DNA of 64,000 bases from Saccharopolyspora dendranthemae (GCF_007829955.1 NZ_VIWX01000001.1:248001-312000), one strand, 5' to 3'. Numbered from the stretch's first letter, positions 1-8,515 are shown. Made by a program: numbers and translations. Notes: generated by a model from the sequence alone, not told the origin.

Positions 1-1029
1 GTTCAAGGGCGCTGGAACTTCGACTCGGAGAACCGCCAACATCCGCCCAAGAACGCCTCGGATCTCGGCGTCCCCGTTCCGTGGCACCCCCGCGAGGATC
101 CCGTCGACGATCAGGTGCGCGGCAACCTGGACCAGTGGGAGCGCGACGGCGCTCTGCGCGCGATCGGAGCCGACGGTCCGCGGCTCTTCGCGGTGACCCG
201 CGCCGAGGCCCGGGCAGCGCTGCGCCGCTTCCTCCGATACCGGCTGCCGGAGTTCGGGCCGTACCAGGACGCGATGCTCGACGCCGACTGGTCGATGGCG
301 CACGCGCTGCTGTCGGTACCGATGAACCTGGGATTGCTGGCACCGCTGGAAGTCGTGCGCGCGGCCGAACGCGAATACCGCAGCGGGAAGGCGTCGCTGT
401 CCAGCGTGGAGGGCTTCATCAGGCAGGTCCTCGGCTGGCGGGAGTACGTGTGGCACCTCTACTGGCACTTCGGACCGTCCTACCTGCGCGCGAACGAGCT
501 CAACGCCACGCGTCCGCTGCCGGAGTGGTGGAAGGAGCTGGATGGCGATCACGTCGACGCGGAGTGCCTCCAGGTGGCGCTCAACGGCGTCCGCGACCGC
601 GGCTGGGCGCACCACATCCAGCGGCTGATGGTGCTCGGCAACCACGCCCTGCAACGCGACTATCGACCTGCCGAGCTGACCGAGTGGTTCGCGACCGCGT
701 TCGTCGACGGCTTCCCATGGGTCATGCCCGTCAACGTCATCGGGATGAGCCAGCACGCCGACGGCGGCCGGGTCGCGACCAAGCCCTACGCCTCCGGTGG
801 TGCCTACATCAACAGGATGAGCGACTCCTGCCGCAGCTGCCGCTTCGATCCCGCCCAGCGCGTGGGTGAGGACGCCTGTCCCTTCACCGCAGGTTACTGG
901 GCATGGATGCACCGGCACGAGGAACAGCTGCGGGGCAATCACCGCATGCGGCAGCCGCTGGCGACGATGCGCGGGCTCGCCGACTTGGACGCGATCGACC
1001 GGCAGGAACGCGGACGTCGCGAATTCTGA
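1..1029 (+). CDS. Fe-S cluster photolyase/cryptochrome (FeS-BCP type), 5' end missing
   Basis: The frame is open from base 1 to the TGA at 1027-1029 (342 codons present), so the N-terminal nucleotide-binding half lies outside the window. The fragment opens with a GRWNFDSENR-like stretch, as in the linker of bacterial (6-4) photolyases of the PhrB/FeS-BCP family. The FAD-binding helical domain includes GWAHHIQRLMVLGN and a WVMPVNVIGMSQ stretch. Four cysteines are placed as expected for a 4Fe-4S cluster: one in an ECLQ segment, then CRSC and ACPF near the C-terminus. Family knowledge says these flavoproteins repair UV photoproducts or sense light. The location beside a LitR-like regulator supports a light-induced role. 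A GTG at 115 could be called as a start but is clearly internal. Confidence 0.9.
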   Translation, partial: VQGRWNFDSENRQHPPKNASDLGVPVPWHPREDPVDDQVRGNLDQWERDGALRAIGADGPRLFAVTRAEARAALRRFLRYRLPEFGPYQDAMLDADWSMAHALLSVPMNLGLLAPLEVVRAAEREYRSGKASLSSVEGFIRQVLGWREYVWHLYWHFGPSYLRANELNATRPLPEWWKELDGDHVDAECLQVALNGVRDRGWAHHIQRLMVLGNHALQRDYRPAELTEWFATAFVDGFPWVMPVNVIGMSQHADGGRVATKPYASGGAYINRMSDSCRSCRFDPAQRVGEDACPFTAGYWAWMHRHEEQLRGNHRMRQPLATMRGLADLDAIDRQERGRREF

Positions 1030-1124
1030 ACCTTGGTGCGTATCAGAACTCGTTGGCGCTGACGCAGATCACCGAGAACACGCGACGGAACCCCGCCGAA
1101 CGTCGGCCCACCGGAGGCTGCCGG

Positions 1125-1143
1125 GTTGCACGGGTTCTGCATA
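1125..1143 (+). promoter_or_regulatory. Putative LitR/MerR operator, site 1
   Basis: GTTGCA at 1125-1130, a 7-base spacer and TGCA at 1138-1141, followed by the AT-rich stretch TAGAATTAT. The same GTTGCA-N7-TGCA arrangement recurs at 4562-4580 and 5741-5759. It lies about 100 bp upstream of the SRPBCC-epimerase gene. Recognition by the LitR-like regulator is inferred. Confidence 0.55.
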
Positions 1144-1242
1144 GAATTATCCCAGCCGTGCTGGCGGGCTCGGATCGCGCGTGGGCGTGTGTTCACGCGC
1201 GGCCCTTCGGGTGCGCCGGGTCGAAGAGGAGGAGCGCGGAGC

Positions 1243-2607
1243 GTGGAGCTGACTCATTCGAGCGTGGTCGACGCGCCTGTCGAGGAGGTGTTCGCCTGGC
1301 ACAGCCGGCCCGGGGCGATCACTCGACTGACACCTCCGTGGCAACCCGTGCGGGTGCTGGCCGAATCGTCGTCGCTGCGCGACGGCCAAGCCGTGCTCGG
1401 CCTGCCCGGGGGTTTTCGATGGGTCGCCGCTCACCAGCCCGACGGTTACGACCCGCCCCACCGATTCGTGGACGCACTGGTGTCGCGGCCACCCGTGGGC
1501 GCTCTGCCCTGGCGCCACACCCACCGGTTCACAGCGGTGGGCGATCAACGGACACGCGTGGACGACGCGATCGACACACCCGTGCCCGGCTGCGCGCTGC
1601 GAGCCATGCTCCGCTACCGCCACGCTCAACTCGCCGAGGACCTCGCCGCCCATGCCCGATACCGCTCGCTGAGCGATCGGGCGCTGACCGTCGCCGTCAC
1701 CGGATCGAGCGGCTTGGTCGGCAGCGCGGTCACCGCCCTGCTGAGCACCGGGGGGCACCGGGTGATCCGGCTCGTGCGTCGTGCCGCCCGCCATCGCGAC
1801 GAACGCCGCTGGGATCCCCTCGACCCGGCGGTTGATCTCCTCCGCGGTGTTGATGCCGTGATCCACCTGGCTGGTGAACCGATCGTCGGCCGGTTCACCC
1901 AAGCCCACAAGGCCGCTGTCCGCGACAGTCGCGTCGAACCCACTCGGCTGCTGGCGATGCGAGCGGCCACCACTCCTGACGGGCCCGGCGCTTTCGTGTC
2001 CGCCTCCGCGATCGGGATATACGGGCCCGACCGGGGAGAGGAGCCGCTGACCGAAGACAGCGAGCGCGGCGACGGGTTCCTCGCCGAGGTGGTCGCCGAT
2101 TGGGAGGCTGCGACCGCGCCGGCCGAGCGGGCTGGTCTGCGCTGCGTTCAGGTGCGAACCGGAATCGTGCAATCGCCTGGAGGCGGTACGCTGCAGCTGC
2201 TGTACCCGCTGTTCGCCGCCGGTCTGGGCGGTCGTCTCGGGGACGGGCGCCAGTGGCTGTCCTGGATCGGCATCGACGACCTCGCGGAGATCTACCTGCG
2301 CGCGGTGTGCGACCCGGCCGCAGCCGGTCCCCTCAACGCGGTTGCGCCGAACCCGGCGCGCAACGAGGACTACACCCGCGTGCTCGCCACCGTGCTGCGC
2401 CGCCCCGCGGTCGTGCCCGTCCCCGCGCTTGCACCGCGGATCCTGCTCGGACAGGAAGGAGCCGGCGAGCTCGCCCTGGCCGACCAGCACGTCCGGCCCG
2501 CGCGGTTGCTCGCCGCGGAGCACGTGTTCCGCCACGCCGAACTCCGCTCCGCGCTGCGGCACGTGCTCGGAGCCCTCCCGCCGAGCAGGGCGAGTGACGC
2601 TGCCTGA
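1243..2607 (+). CDS. SRPBCC domain-TIGR01777 family epimerase fusion
   Basis: 454 aa from a GTG at 1243, chosen because AGAGGAGG lies 9-10 bases upstream; longer ORF versions lack a ribosome site. The first 150 or so residues resemble an SRPBCC ligand-binding fold (THSSVVDAPVEEVFAWHSRP). The rest is a Rossmann SDR-type domain of the TIGR01777/SulA-like epimerase family, with VAVTGSSGLVGSAV, a central HLAGEPI and SASAIGIYG. The exact substrate of this family is unknown. Fusions of this type are often found with photolyase and carotenoid or LitR genes in actinobacteria. It starts 213 bp after the photolyase and is followed by the FAD oxidoreductase, so it is probably part of a light-responsive transcription unit. 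Confidence 0.85.
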   Translation: MELTHSSVVDAPVEEVFAWHSRPGAITRLTPPWQPVRVLAESSSLRDGQAVLGLPGGFRWVAAHQPDGYDPPHRFVDALVSRPPVGALPWRHTHRFTAVGDQRTRVDDAIDTPVPGCALRAMLRYRHAQLAEDLAAHARYRSLSDRALTVAVTGSSGLVGSAVTALLSTGGHRVIRLVRRAARHRDERRWDPLDPAVDLLRGVDAVIHLAGEPIVGRFTQAHKAAVRDSRVEPTRLLAMRAATTPDGPGAFVSASAIGIYGPDRGEEPLTEDSERGDGFLAEVVADWEAATAPAERAGLRCVQVRTGIVQSPGGGTLQLLYPLFAAGLGGRLGDGRQWLSWIGIDDLAEIYLRAVCDPAAAGPLNAVAPNPARNEDYTRVLATVLRRPAVVPVPALAPRILLGQEGAGELALADQHVRPARLLAAEHVFRHAELRSALRHVLGALPPSRASDAA

Positions 2608-2668
2608 GGCGTTCGACGGCGACATCTCCCCCGCAGCGCTCGACTCCGCGTGAAGAGAGGAGGAGGCG

Positions 2669-3934
2669 ATGAGCACACCAGCGACCGACGTGATCGTGGT
2701 GGGCGCCGGATTGGCCGGGCTCGCCGCGGCGACCGAGTTGCAGCGCGCCAACGTGCCTGTGCGCGTCGTGGAGGCCTCCGATCAGGTAGGCGGCCGTGTT
2801 CGCACCGATCAGGTCGACGGGTTCCTGCTCGACCGCGGATTTCAGGTGTTGCTGCCCGCGTATCCCGCCCTGCGGGAGATGGTCGACCTGACCGCGCTGA
2901 AGCTGCACCCGTTCTGGCGCGTGCTGCGGGTCGTTGGGGACCGCGAGGTGCGTTCGCTCGGAAATCCGCTCGACACCGCTCGCGCCCTGACCGGTGCGCT
3001 GCGGCCAGGGCAGCCGCGGTTCACCGATATCGCGAGGCTTTCAGCGGTCACGGCCCGGGATGCCCTCGCCCCGTCCCGAATGCTCACCCGCGCGGCGGAC
3101 CATTCGGTCACGGAGGAACTCGACCGGTGGGGCCTGCGCACCGAAACGGTCAACGAGGTGCTGCGACCGTTCGTCGCCGGAATCTTCGGTGATGAGGACC
3201 TGGACACCTCGGCACGAGTTTTCCACCTGGTGTGGCGGAGTTTCGCACGCGCCGCACCAGCGCTTCCCGCCGCGGGAATGCAGTCCCTGCCCGACCACCT
3301 CGCGGACCGGTTGACGCCAGGCACAGTTCGGCTGAACACACCCGCTGAAGCCGTGGCTCCAGGGCAGGTCACCATCGCCGACGCCCTCCACCGCGCCCGC
3401 GCGGTGATCGTCGCCGCCGATGCCACGACCGCGAAGCGACTGCTCCCGGGCCTGTCGGTCCCGAAGTGGAACGGGCTGAGCACGTTCTACTACACGACCC
3501 CGGATCCGCCCCTGGCGCAGCCGACGATCAGCATCGACGCCCTTCGCCGCGGACCGGTGGTCAACACCGCCGTGCTCTCCGCTGTCGCACCCGGCTACGC
3601 ACCCTCCGGGCAGGCGCTGATCAGCGCCACCGTGCTCGACGCAGCTGATGAGGCCCTGGAACCGGCGGTGCGCAGGCAGCTCGGCGCGATCTACCGGACC
3701 AACACCAGCAGATGGGAGTTCCTCCGCCACTACTCGATCCCGCAAGCGCTGCCCAGCATGCGGGCTCCGCACCCGTTGCGGCGCTCGGTGCGGCTGGAAC
3801 CGGGACTGTACGTCTGCGGCGACCACCGCGACACCAGCTCGGTGCAAGGCGCCCTGGTTTCCGGTCGCCGCGCCGCCCGTGCCGCGCTGCACGACCTCGC
3901 CGAGGGCGAGGGATCGGGAAGCAGACCGCACTGA
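2669..3934 (+). CDS. NAD(P)/FAD-dependent oxidoreductase (amine-oxidase/phytoene-desaturase-like)
   Basis: 421 aa. The N-terminus has the dinucleotide-binding motif VVGAGLAGLAAATEL followed by an acidic residue in VVEAS and QVGGRV. The C-terminus has YVCGDHRDTSSVQGALVSG, the second FAD contact typical of the amine oxidase/protoporphyrinogen oxidase/phytoene desaturase superfamily. A strong site (AGAGGAGGAGG) precedes the ATG. It follows the epimerase fusion by 61 bp, so co-transcription is likely. In LitR-type neighbourhoods such flavoproteins accompany photolyase genes; whether it acts on a carotenoid, a tetrapyrrole or another substrate cannot be read from the sequence. Confidence 0.85.
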   Translation: MSTPATDVIVVGAGLAGLAAATELQRANVPVRVVEASDQVGGRVRTDQVDGFLLDRGFQVLLPAYPALREMVDLTALKLHPFWRVLRVVGDREVRSLGNPLDTARALTGALRPGQPRFTDIARLSAVTARDALAPSRMLTRAADHSVTEELDRWGLRTETVNEVLRPFVAGIFGDEDLDTSARVFHLVWRSFARAAPALPAAGMQSLPDHLADRLTPGTVRLNTPAEAVAPGQVTIADALHRARAVIVAADATTAKRLLPGLSVPKWNGLSTFYYTTPDPPLAQPTISIDALRRGPVVNTAVLSAVAPGYAPSGQALISATVLDAADEALEPAVRRQLGAIYRTNTSRWEFLRHYSIPQALPSMRAPHPLRRSVRLEPGLYVCGDHRDTSSVQGALVSGRRAARAALHDLAEGEGSGSRPH

Positions 3935-3998
3935 CCGCACCACACCGCTTCGCCGGTCCGGTGTTTCGCGGAAACCGCTACCAGGCAGTCAGTTCGGT

Positions 3999-4505
3999 TC
4001 AGTTCAGCACGACGATGGACGAGTACAAGGCCATCGCGAACAAGCTCCACCCCAGATAGGGATAGAGCAGCGAGGCCGCGATCCGATCCAGACGAGCGAA
4101 CAGGACGATGGTCACGATGATCACCAGGTTCAGCAACACGATGTCCGCCAGTGCAATGACCCTCGCATCAGCCGCGAAGAACAGCGGCGTCCACGCACCG
4201 TTGAGAACGAGACCGGCCGCGTAGATCAGAAACTCCGGTCGCGCCGCCTTCATGGTGCCCGCCACCCACCACAAGCGCCACCCCGAGGCAGCGATCATCA
4301 GGTACAACACCGTCCACACCGGACCGAATACCCACGACGGCGGCGCCCACGAGGGTTGCACCAACGCGGCGTACTCGGAGGAGGACGAGCCGGCGGCTAC
4401 AGACCCGGCAGCGGCAACGGCCGCCACGACCAGCACGAACACCGTAGCCCCCAGCGTTCCCCGAACCAAGGGCCGTCGAACATTTCCCACGCTTGCCACA
4501 GCCAA
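3999..4505 (-). CDS. tspO: TspO/MBR family protein
   Basis: 168 aa membrane protein of five predicted helices, rich in Trp. The family stretch PSWAPPSWVFGPVWTVLYL and the later LNGAWTPLFFA and LLYPYLGWSLFA segments are clear. TspO proteins bind porphyrins and tetrapyrroles and are linked with light and oxidative stress. It converges with the FAD oxidoreductase. A putative operator at 4562-4580 overlaps a good promoter (TTGCAA at 4574-4579 and GATAAT at 4550-4555 read on the minus strand, 18-base spacer), which suggests control by the neighbouring LitR-like protein. Confidence 0.93.
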   Translation of the reverse strand: MAVASVGNVRRPLVRGTLGATVFVLVVAAVAAAGSVAAGSSSSEYAALVQPSWAPPSWVFGPVWTVLYLMIAASGWRLWWVAGTMKAARPEFLIYAAGLVLNGAWTPLFFAADARVIALADIVLLNLVIIVTIVLFARLDRIAASLLYPYLGWSLFAMALYSSIVVLN

Positions 4506-4549
4506 CCTCTTCAGCAGCTTCCGCGTCCTGCCACGACATCGACGCCGCC

Positions 4550-4580
4550 ATTATCAACCAAGTTGCACTGGTTTTGCAAC
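4550..4580 (-). promoter_or_regulatory. tspO promoter with LitR-type operator, site 2
   Basis: GTTGCA at 4562-4567 and TGCAAC at 4575-4580 form a 6-7-6 inverted repeat. Read on the minus strand it contains TTGCAA as the -35 box, an 18-base spacer and GATAAT as the -10 box, about 45-50 bp upstream of the tspO start. An operator inside the promoter fits repression in the dark, as known for CarH/LitR proteins; binding here is inferred. Confidence 0.6.
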
Positions 4581-4752
4581 GATTTGGACGAGGGAGCGGG
4601 GCACCGCCGAGAGGTGGAATCACGAAAGCGCGATGAACGCGCACGAACGCACTCCGCGCATGTCCGTTCACTCAGCCCCTATCCCTGACGGGGACCAAGG
4701 ATGGAGGCTCATGAACCAGCAGTTCCCGGGCGAACCAAGGCGAGGGCCGTGA

Positions 4753-5691
4753 TCAGTGCGCTCGCGCCTTCTTCGACTCCTGCGACAACTCGGGCAAGCG
4801 CGGTCCTGATTCCAGAACGACGTTCACGGTCTCCTGCAACGAGCCGGGGCTCCGGTGCTCCCGCGCAGCGCGCACACCGGACCAGCCGGGCCCGCACAGC
4901 AGCAGGGACGGGCACAGCTCGCCGACCGCATCGAGGTCGACCTTCCGAGCGGTCCGCGCGGCGTGGGCCCACACGACCACGTTCCTGGGCCGAAGTTTGT
5001 CGACCGAACGGATCAGCACGTCCGCCGGTACGCGAGCGCCGAGAAATCGAGAGGCGCAGTCGCGCCAGGCGAGCGCGGCCTGCAACGCTTCGAGCGGAAG
5101 GCTGTGCTGCTCGTCAGGAGCGCACGCCAGCAACGCCGGCAGTCGACCGTGCTCGGGCGCAGGGCGCACACCGTGCAGAGCGGCGAGGATTCCTGCTGAC
5201 GCAGCATGTTCCACCTCGACGATACCGTCCGCGCCCCGCTCGAAGCTCTCGCCGATGCTGCCCAGCAGGGGCATGAGAAGCTCTTCCCAGGTGGCCAGCG
5301 CACCGCGCTGCACCAGGCGCTCCTCGACCCGCTCCCGGATCGCTGCCACATCGAGCCGGGTGGCGGCCCGAGCCAAGCCGCGCACGGCCCGGTCGACCCG
5401 TCCCACCGCCAGGGCTCCGGTTCCCCCACCATCGCGCGCCGGTTCGGGATCAGATCGCGATTCCAGGACCACGCGTGCGGCGGCAGCCAGTGGTACTCCT
5501 TCGCCCATCAGCGCCAGCATGCGTCGAAGACGTGCCACGTCCTCGACGGTGTATCGGCGGTGCCGACCCGGATCGTGCTCGCTCGGCCCCAGACCGTAGC
5601 GGCGGTCCCAGCTGCGCAATGTCGGCACTGCTACGCCGAGCTGCCTCGCCACCGCACCAGCGGTCAACACCACCCCCGGCGCACCAGCCAT
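4753..5691 (-). CDS. litR: LitR/CarH-like MerR regulator with B12-binding domain
   Basis: 312 aa from the ATG at 5691, chosen because GGAAGG stands 9-10 bases upstream; longer versions would run through the promoter. Residues 8-75 are a MerR winged helix (TAGAVARQLGVAVPTLRSWDRRYGL is the recognition region). Residues about 95-170 match the helical cap of cobalamin sensors, ending in VEVEH (E161, H162). Residues 180-290 form a B12-binding Rossmann domain with DEQH, whose His196 aligns with the lower axial His of CarH. The conserved Trp before the EH pair appears to be Phe150. Such proteins repress light-inducible genes until the adenosylcobalamin-bound tetramer is broken by light. The divergent upstream region is now occupied by an IS256 element. 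Confidence 0.85.
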   Translation of the reverse strand: MAGAPGVVLTAGAVARQLGVAVPTLRSWDRRYGLGPSEHDPGRHRRYTVEDVARLRRMLALMGEGVPLAAAARVVLESRSDPEPARDGGGTGALAVGRVDRAVRGLARAATRLDVAAIRERVEERLVQRGALATWEELLMPLLGSIGESFERGADGIVEVEHAASAGILAALHGVRPAPEHGRLPALLACAPDEQHSLPLEALQAALAWRDCASRFLGARVPADVLIRSVDKLRPRNVVVWAHAARTARKVDLDAVGELCPSLLLCGPGWSGVRAAREHRSPGSLQETVNVVLESGPRLPELSQESKKARAH

Positions 5692-5740
5692 GAGAATAAG
5701 CCTTCCGAACATCTGACGTGCAACGACACCAGCAAGCATA

Positions 5741-5759
5741 GTTGCATCGCTTGTGCACT
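5741..5759 (-). promoter_or_regulatory. Putative LitR operator, site 3 (litR promoter region)
   Basis: GTTGCA at 5741-5746, 7 bases, TGCA at 5754-5757. It sits 50 bp upstream of the litR ATG and ends only about 7 bp from the left end of the IS256 element. A further TGCAAC at 5719-5724 lies between it and the gene. Autoregulation is inferred. Confidence 0.5.
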
Positions 5760-5765
5760 GTTCGG

Positions 5766-7165
5766 GAGTGTCCTGATCTTTGTGTGTGGGGCGGTGATCC
5801 GACAGGCTGGAAGCGTCCGCTTTCGGCTGGAAGGGGATCATCGTGACCGATGACGACACGACAGCAGCGCAGGATGGCGAACCCGACGAGAGCGCCTCGG
5901 GTGGGTTGGATGTGCAGCTGGCCAGGGATTTGATCGAGCGAGCCCAAGCCGAGGGCGTGTCCCTGGTGGGCCCGGACGGACTGCTGGCCGGGGTCACCCG
6001 GACGGTGTTGCAGACCGCGCTGGAAGCCGAGATGACCGAACACCTCGGCTATGACAAGGGCGATCCCGCCGGCCGCGGAGCTGGTAACCACCGTAATGGC
6101 AGCTCGGCGAAAACGGTGCGGACCGAGGTTGGGCCGGTGCCCATCGAGGTCCCGCGGGACCGGCGGGGTGAGTTCGAGCCGCAGATCGTGCCCAAACACG
6201 CTCGCCGTATCCAAGGTTTCGACGAGGCCATTATCTCGTTGTATGCCAAGGGCTTGACCACCGGTGAGATCCAGGCGCACTTGGCTGAGATCTATCAGAC
6301 CGAGGTGTCCAGGGACTTGATCAGCCGGGTCACCGACCAGGTCGTCGACGAACTCAAGGTCTGGCAGAACCGGCCACTGGATCGCGTGTACCCGGTCGTG
6401 CTCATCGACGCGATCCACGTGAAGATCCGGGAAGGCCAGGTCACCAACCGACCGGTCTACGTCGTGGTCGGCATCAACTGCCAAGGCGAACGCGACGTGC
6501 TCGGACTCTGGGTCGGCACCGGTGGTGAAGGAGCCAAGCAGTGGATGAGCGTGCTCACCGAACTGAAAAACCGCGGTGTCGCCGATGTGCTCATCGCCTG
6601 CTGCGACGGCCTCAAGGGACTTCCTGAGGCGATCAACGAGGTCTGGCCGTTGGCCACGGTGCAGGAATGCGTGGTGCATCTGGTGCGGGCCAGCCTGCGT
6701 TATGCCTCCCGGGCTCATTGGGGTGCGATCACCAAGTCACTGCGCACGGTCTACACCGCCCCGACCGTCGAGGCCGCCGAAGAGCGGTTCGACGAGTTCG
6801 AGCAGGTCTGGGGCGCGAAATACCCGGCGATCATCCGGTTGTGGCGCTCGTCGTGGGAGCAGTTCACACCGTTTTTGGCGTTCCCTCCGGAGATCCGAAA
6901 GATCATTTACACCACGAACGCCGTGGAGAGTCTCAACGCCCGGTTCCGTCAGGCCACCCGCCGGCGCGGGCATTTCCCGTCCGAGCAAGCCGCGCTCAAG
7001 GTGCTCTACCTGGTCATTCGCTCACCGCAGCGCAACCGGACTAACGTCACCGGGCGGACGCACGGCTGGAAACAGGCCCTGAACACCCTCGTGATGTTCT
7101 ACGGCGACCGGATCAGCCTCAACTAGAAACCGACCACCGCCTCACCCACGAAAAATCAGACAGAC
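5766..7165 (+). mobile_element. IS256-family insertion sequence
   Basis: About 1.4 kb containing a full-length transposase. Imperfect terminal inverted repeats of roughly 30 bases are visible: the left end (5766-5799) and the reverse complement of the right end (7132-7165) share TGTC, TGAT, and GGCGGTG blocks. I could not identify a clean target duplication; the right end abuts the IS701-type element, and the exact tips may differ by a few bases. Confidence 0.8.
5843..7126 (+). CDS. IS256 family transposase
   Basis: 427 aa, the usual length for the mutator/IS256 group. The DDE residues sit in VVLIDAIHVKI, LIACCDGLKGLPEAI and IIYTTNAVESLNARFR. The N-terminal region contains TALEAEMTEHLGY and the zinc-like GNHRNGSSAKTVRT stretch typical of these transposases. 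No frameshift or internal stop is seen, so the element may be functional. It points away from the litR promoter it borders. Confidence 0.96.
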   Translation: MTDDDTTAAQDGEPDESASGGLDVQLARDLIERAQAEGVSLVGPDGLLAGVTRTVLQTALEAEMTEHLGYDKGDPAGRGAGNHRNGSSAKTVRTEVGPVPIEVPRDRRGEFEPQIVPKHARRIQGFDEAIISLYAKGLTTGEIQAHLAEIYQTEVSRDLISRVTDQVVDELKVWQNRPLDRVYPVVLIDAIHVKIREGQVTNRPVYVVVGINCQGERDVLGLWVGTGGEGAKQWMSVLTELKNRGVADVLIACCDGLKGLPEAINEVWPLATVQECVVHLVRASLRYASRAHWGAITKSLRTVYTAPTVEAAEERFDEFEQVWGAKYPAIIRLWRSSWEQFTPFLAFPPEIRKIIYTTNAVESLNARFRQATRRRGHFPSEQAALKVLYLVIRSPQRNRTNVTGRTHGWKQALNTLVMFYGDRISLN

Positions 7166-8515
7166 CCCACTCAGAGTGGGTGTCCGCGTTGTCGGTAGTG
7201 GCAGTGTCGGGCTTGGTGTTGGCGTCGTCGGCGCCAGCGTGACCAGGACCAGACGTGCTCGGCTGGGTGTGGTGTTCGGGTGACGAGGTTGATCAACAGG
7301 CGGCGGAGCTCTGCTAAGGTGTAGTCGATCATGCCTTGTTCGCTGATGCTGGTTCCCCTTTTGTCGCAAGGGTTCTGGCCACGGCCAGCCATGCGAGGGC
7401 GAGCATCGACAGGGTGGTGTGGGCGTACCAGGCTCGCCAGGAGCGTGCCTGGTAGTGGTCGAGTCCGGCTTCGTTTTTGGCCTGTTGGAAGCATTCCTCG
7501 ATATGCCAGCGGGATCCAGCGATCCAGGCCAGGTCGAGCAGCCGGGACCGGCGGGGCCCATAGGCGAGGTAGTAGGCGATCTCGTTGGGGTCGCTGATCG
7601 AGCGCCGCGCCAGCAGCCAGCGGCCCCGTCCGGGCGGCCAGCCGGCGCCCAGCGGCACGCGAGCCCAGTCGTAGATGCGTGGCCCGTGGGCACCGGCCCC
7701 GACCGACAACCGCCGCCAGGATTGCTCGGACAGTCCGTTGATGAGCTCGTCGGCCCGGTGCTTGTCACCGCAGGTGGTGGTCAGGGTGTCGTTACGTTTA
7801 GTGGCCAGCACGTACGCCGCGTCTTGGGCTTCGAGCCACTCCCGCAGGTAGGGGACTTGCCCATATGCCTCATCACCGGTGACCCACGAAAACGGCACCC
7901 CGGCGTCGAACGCCCGGGCCAGCATGGCCTGGGCCTGCTGGGGTTTGGTGGCGAAACCGACCTCGTCGGGTATCCCGGCCGCTCGGCAGCGAGTCCGGTC
8001 GTCGGTCCACGACCTGGGCAGATACAGCTCCCGATCGATCAATGCATGCCCGGACGCCGAAGCATAGGTCAGGAAGGTGCCGATCTGGCAGTTCTCGGTG
8101 CGCCCGGCCGTGCCGGAGTACTGACGCTGCACCCCGGCCGAGCGGGTGCCCTTCTTCAGAAACCCCGTTTCGTCGACGATCAACACACCCTCGGGCTCGC
8201 CGAGATGCTCGATGACGTAGTCGCGTACGTCGTCGCGAACCCCGTCCACGTCCCAGTCCGCCCGCCGCAACAGCCGCTGCATCCCATCCGGGCTGACCTC
8301 ACCGGCCTGCTCGGCGATGGTCCACCCGTTCTTCCGCTCCAGCCCCGCGACCAGGCCCGACACGTACTCACGCACCCGCGCACGCGGCTCCGACCGCACG
8401 AACCGGCCCGCGATCCGCGCATGCACCCGCTCCAATTCCACCCACAGCACATCCAGCACCACACCCACCATGATCCACTACCGACCCACACGAGTGCCGT
8501 TGCAGTATTAAAGGC
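7166..8515 (-). mobile_element. IS701-family insertion sequence (ends approximate)
   Basis: The region contains an IS701-type transposase gene plus a downstream piece of its C-terminal domain in another frame (7171-7340). It begins right after the IS256 right end. I could not fix the terminal repeats; GTCGGTAGTGG at 7191-7201 recurs inverted at 8476-8486 but lies inside coding sequence and may be chance. Confidence 0.6.
7329..8471 (-). CDS. IS701 family transposase, C-terminal segment out of frame
   Basis: 380 aa from the ATG at 8471. The catalytic regions are GVLIVDETGFLKKG, WVTGDEAYGQ and WHIEECFQQAKNEAGLDHYQ, as in DDE-5/IS701 transposases. The usual C-terminal tail (a TLAELRRLL...WSRWRRRRQHQARHCHYRRR-like stretch in relatives) is present only in the -1 frame from about 7340 down to 7171, so the ORF stops early after KGEPASANKA. 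The frames meet at an ACAAAAGGGGA run. This is either a programmed -1 shift or a disabling indel. Confidence 0.85.
   Translation of the reverse strand: MVGVVLDVLWVELERVHARIAGRFVRSEPRARVREYVSGLVAGLERKNGWTIAEQAGEVSPDGMQRLLRRADWDVDGVRDDVRDYVIEHLGEPEGVLIVDETGFLKKGTRSAGVQRQYSGTAGRTENCQIGTFLTYASASGHALIDRELYLPRSWTDDRTRCRAAGIPDEVGFATKPQQAQAMLARAFDAGVPFSWVTGDEAYGQVPYLREWLEAQDAAYVLATKRNDTLTTTCGDKHRADELINGLSEQSWRRLSVGAGAHGPRIYDWARVPLGAGWPPGRGRWLLARRSISDPNEIAYYLAYGPRRSRLLDLAWIAGSRWHIEECFQQAKNEAGLDHYQARSWRAWYAHTTLSMLALAWLAVARTLATKGEPASANKA

Noticed and set aside
1147..2751. Long minus-strand frame (534 codons) opposite the epimerase gene
   Set aside because: No domain resemblance and no ribosome site. 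The plus-strand gene has clear motifs; this is a GC-driven antisense frame.
7132..7210. CCCACTCAGAGTGGG palindrome as a target duplication between the two IS elements
   Set aside because: It lies at the IS256/IS701 junction but has no copy at the other end of either element, so it cannot be shown to be a target duplication.
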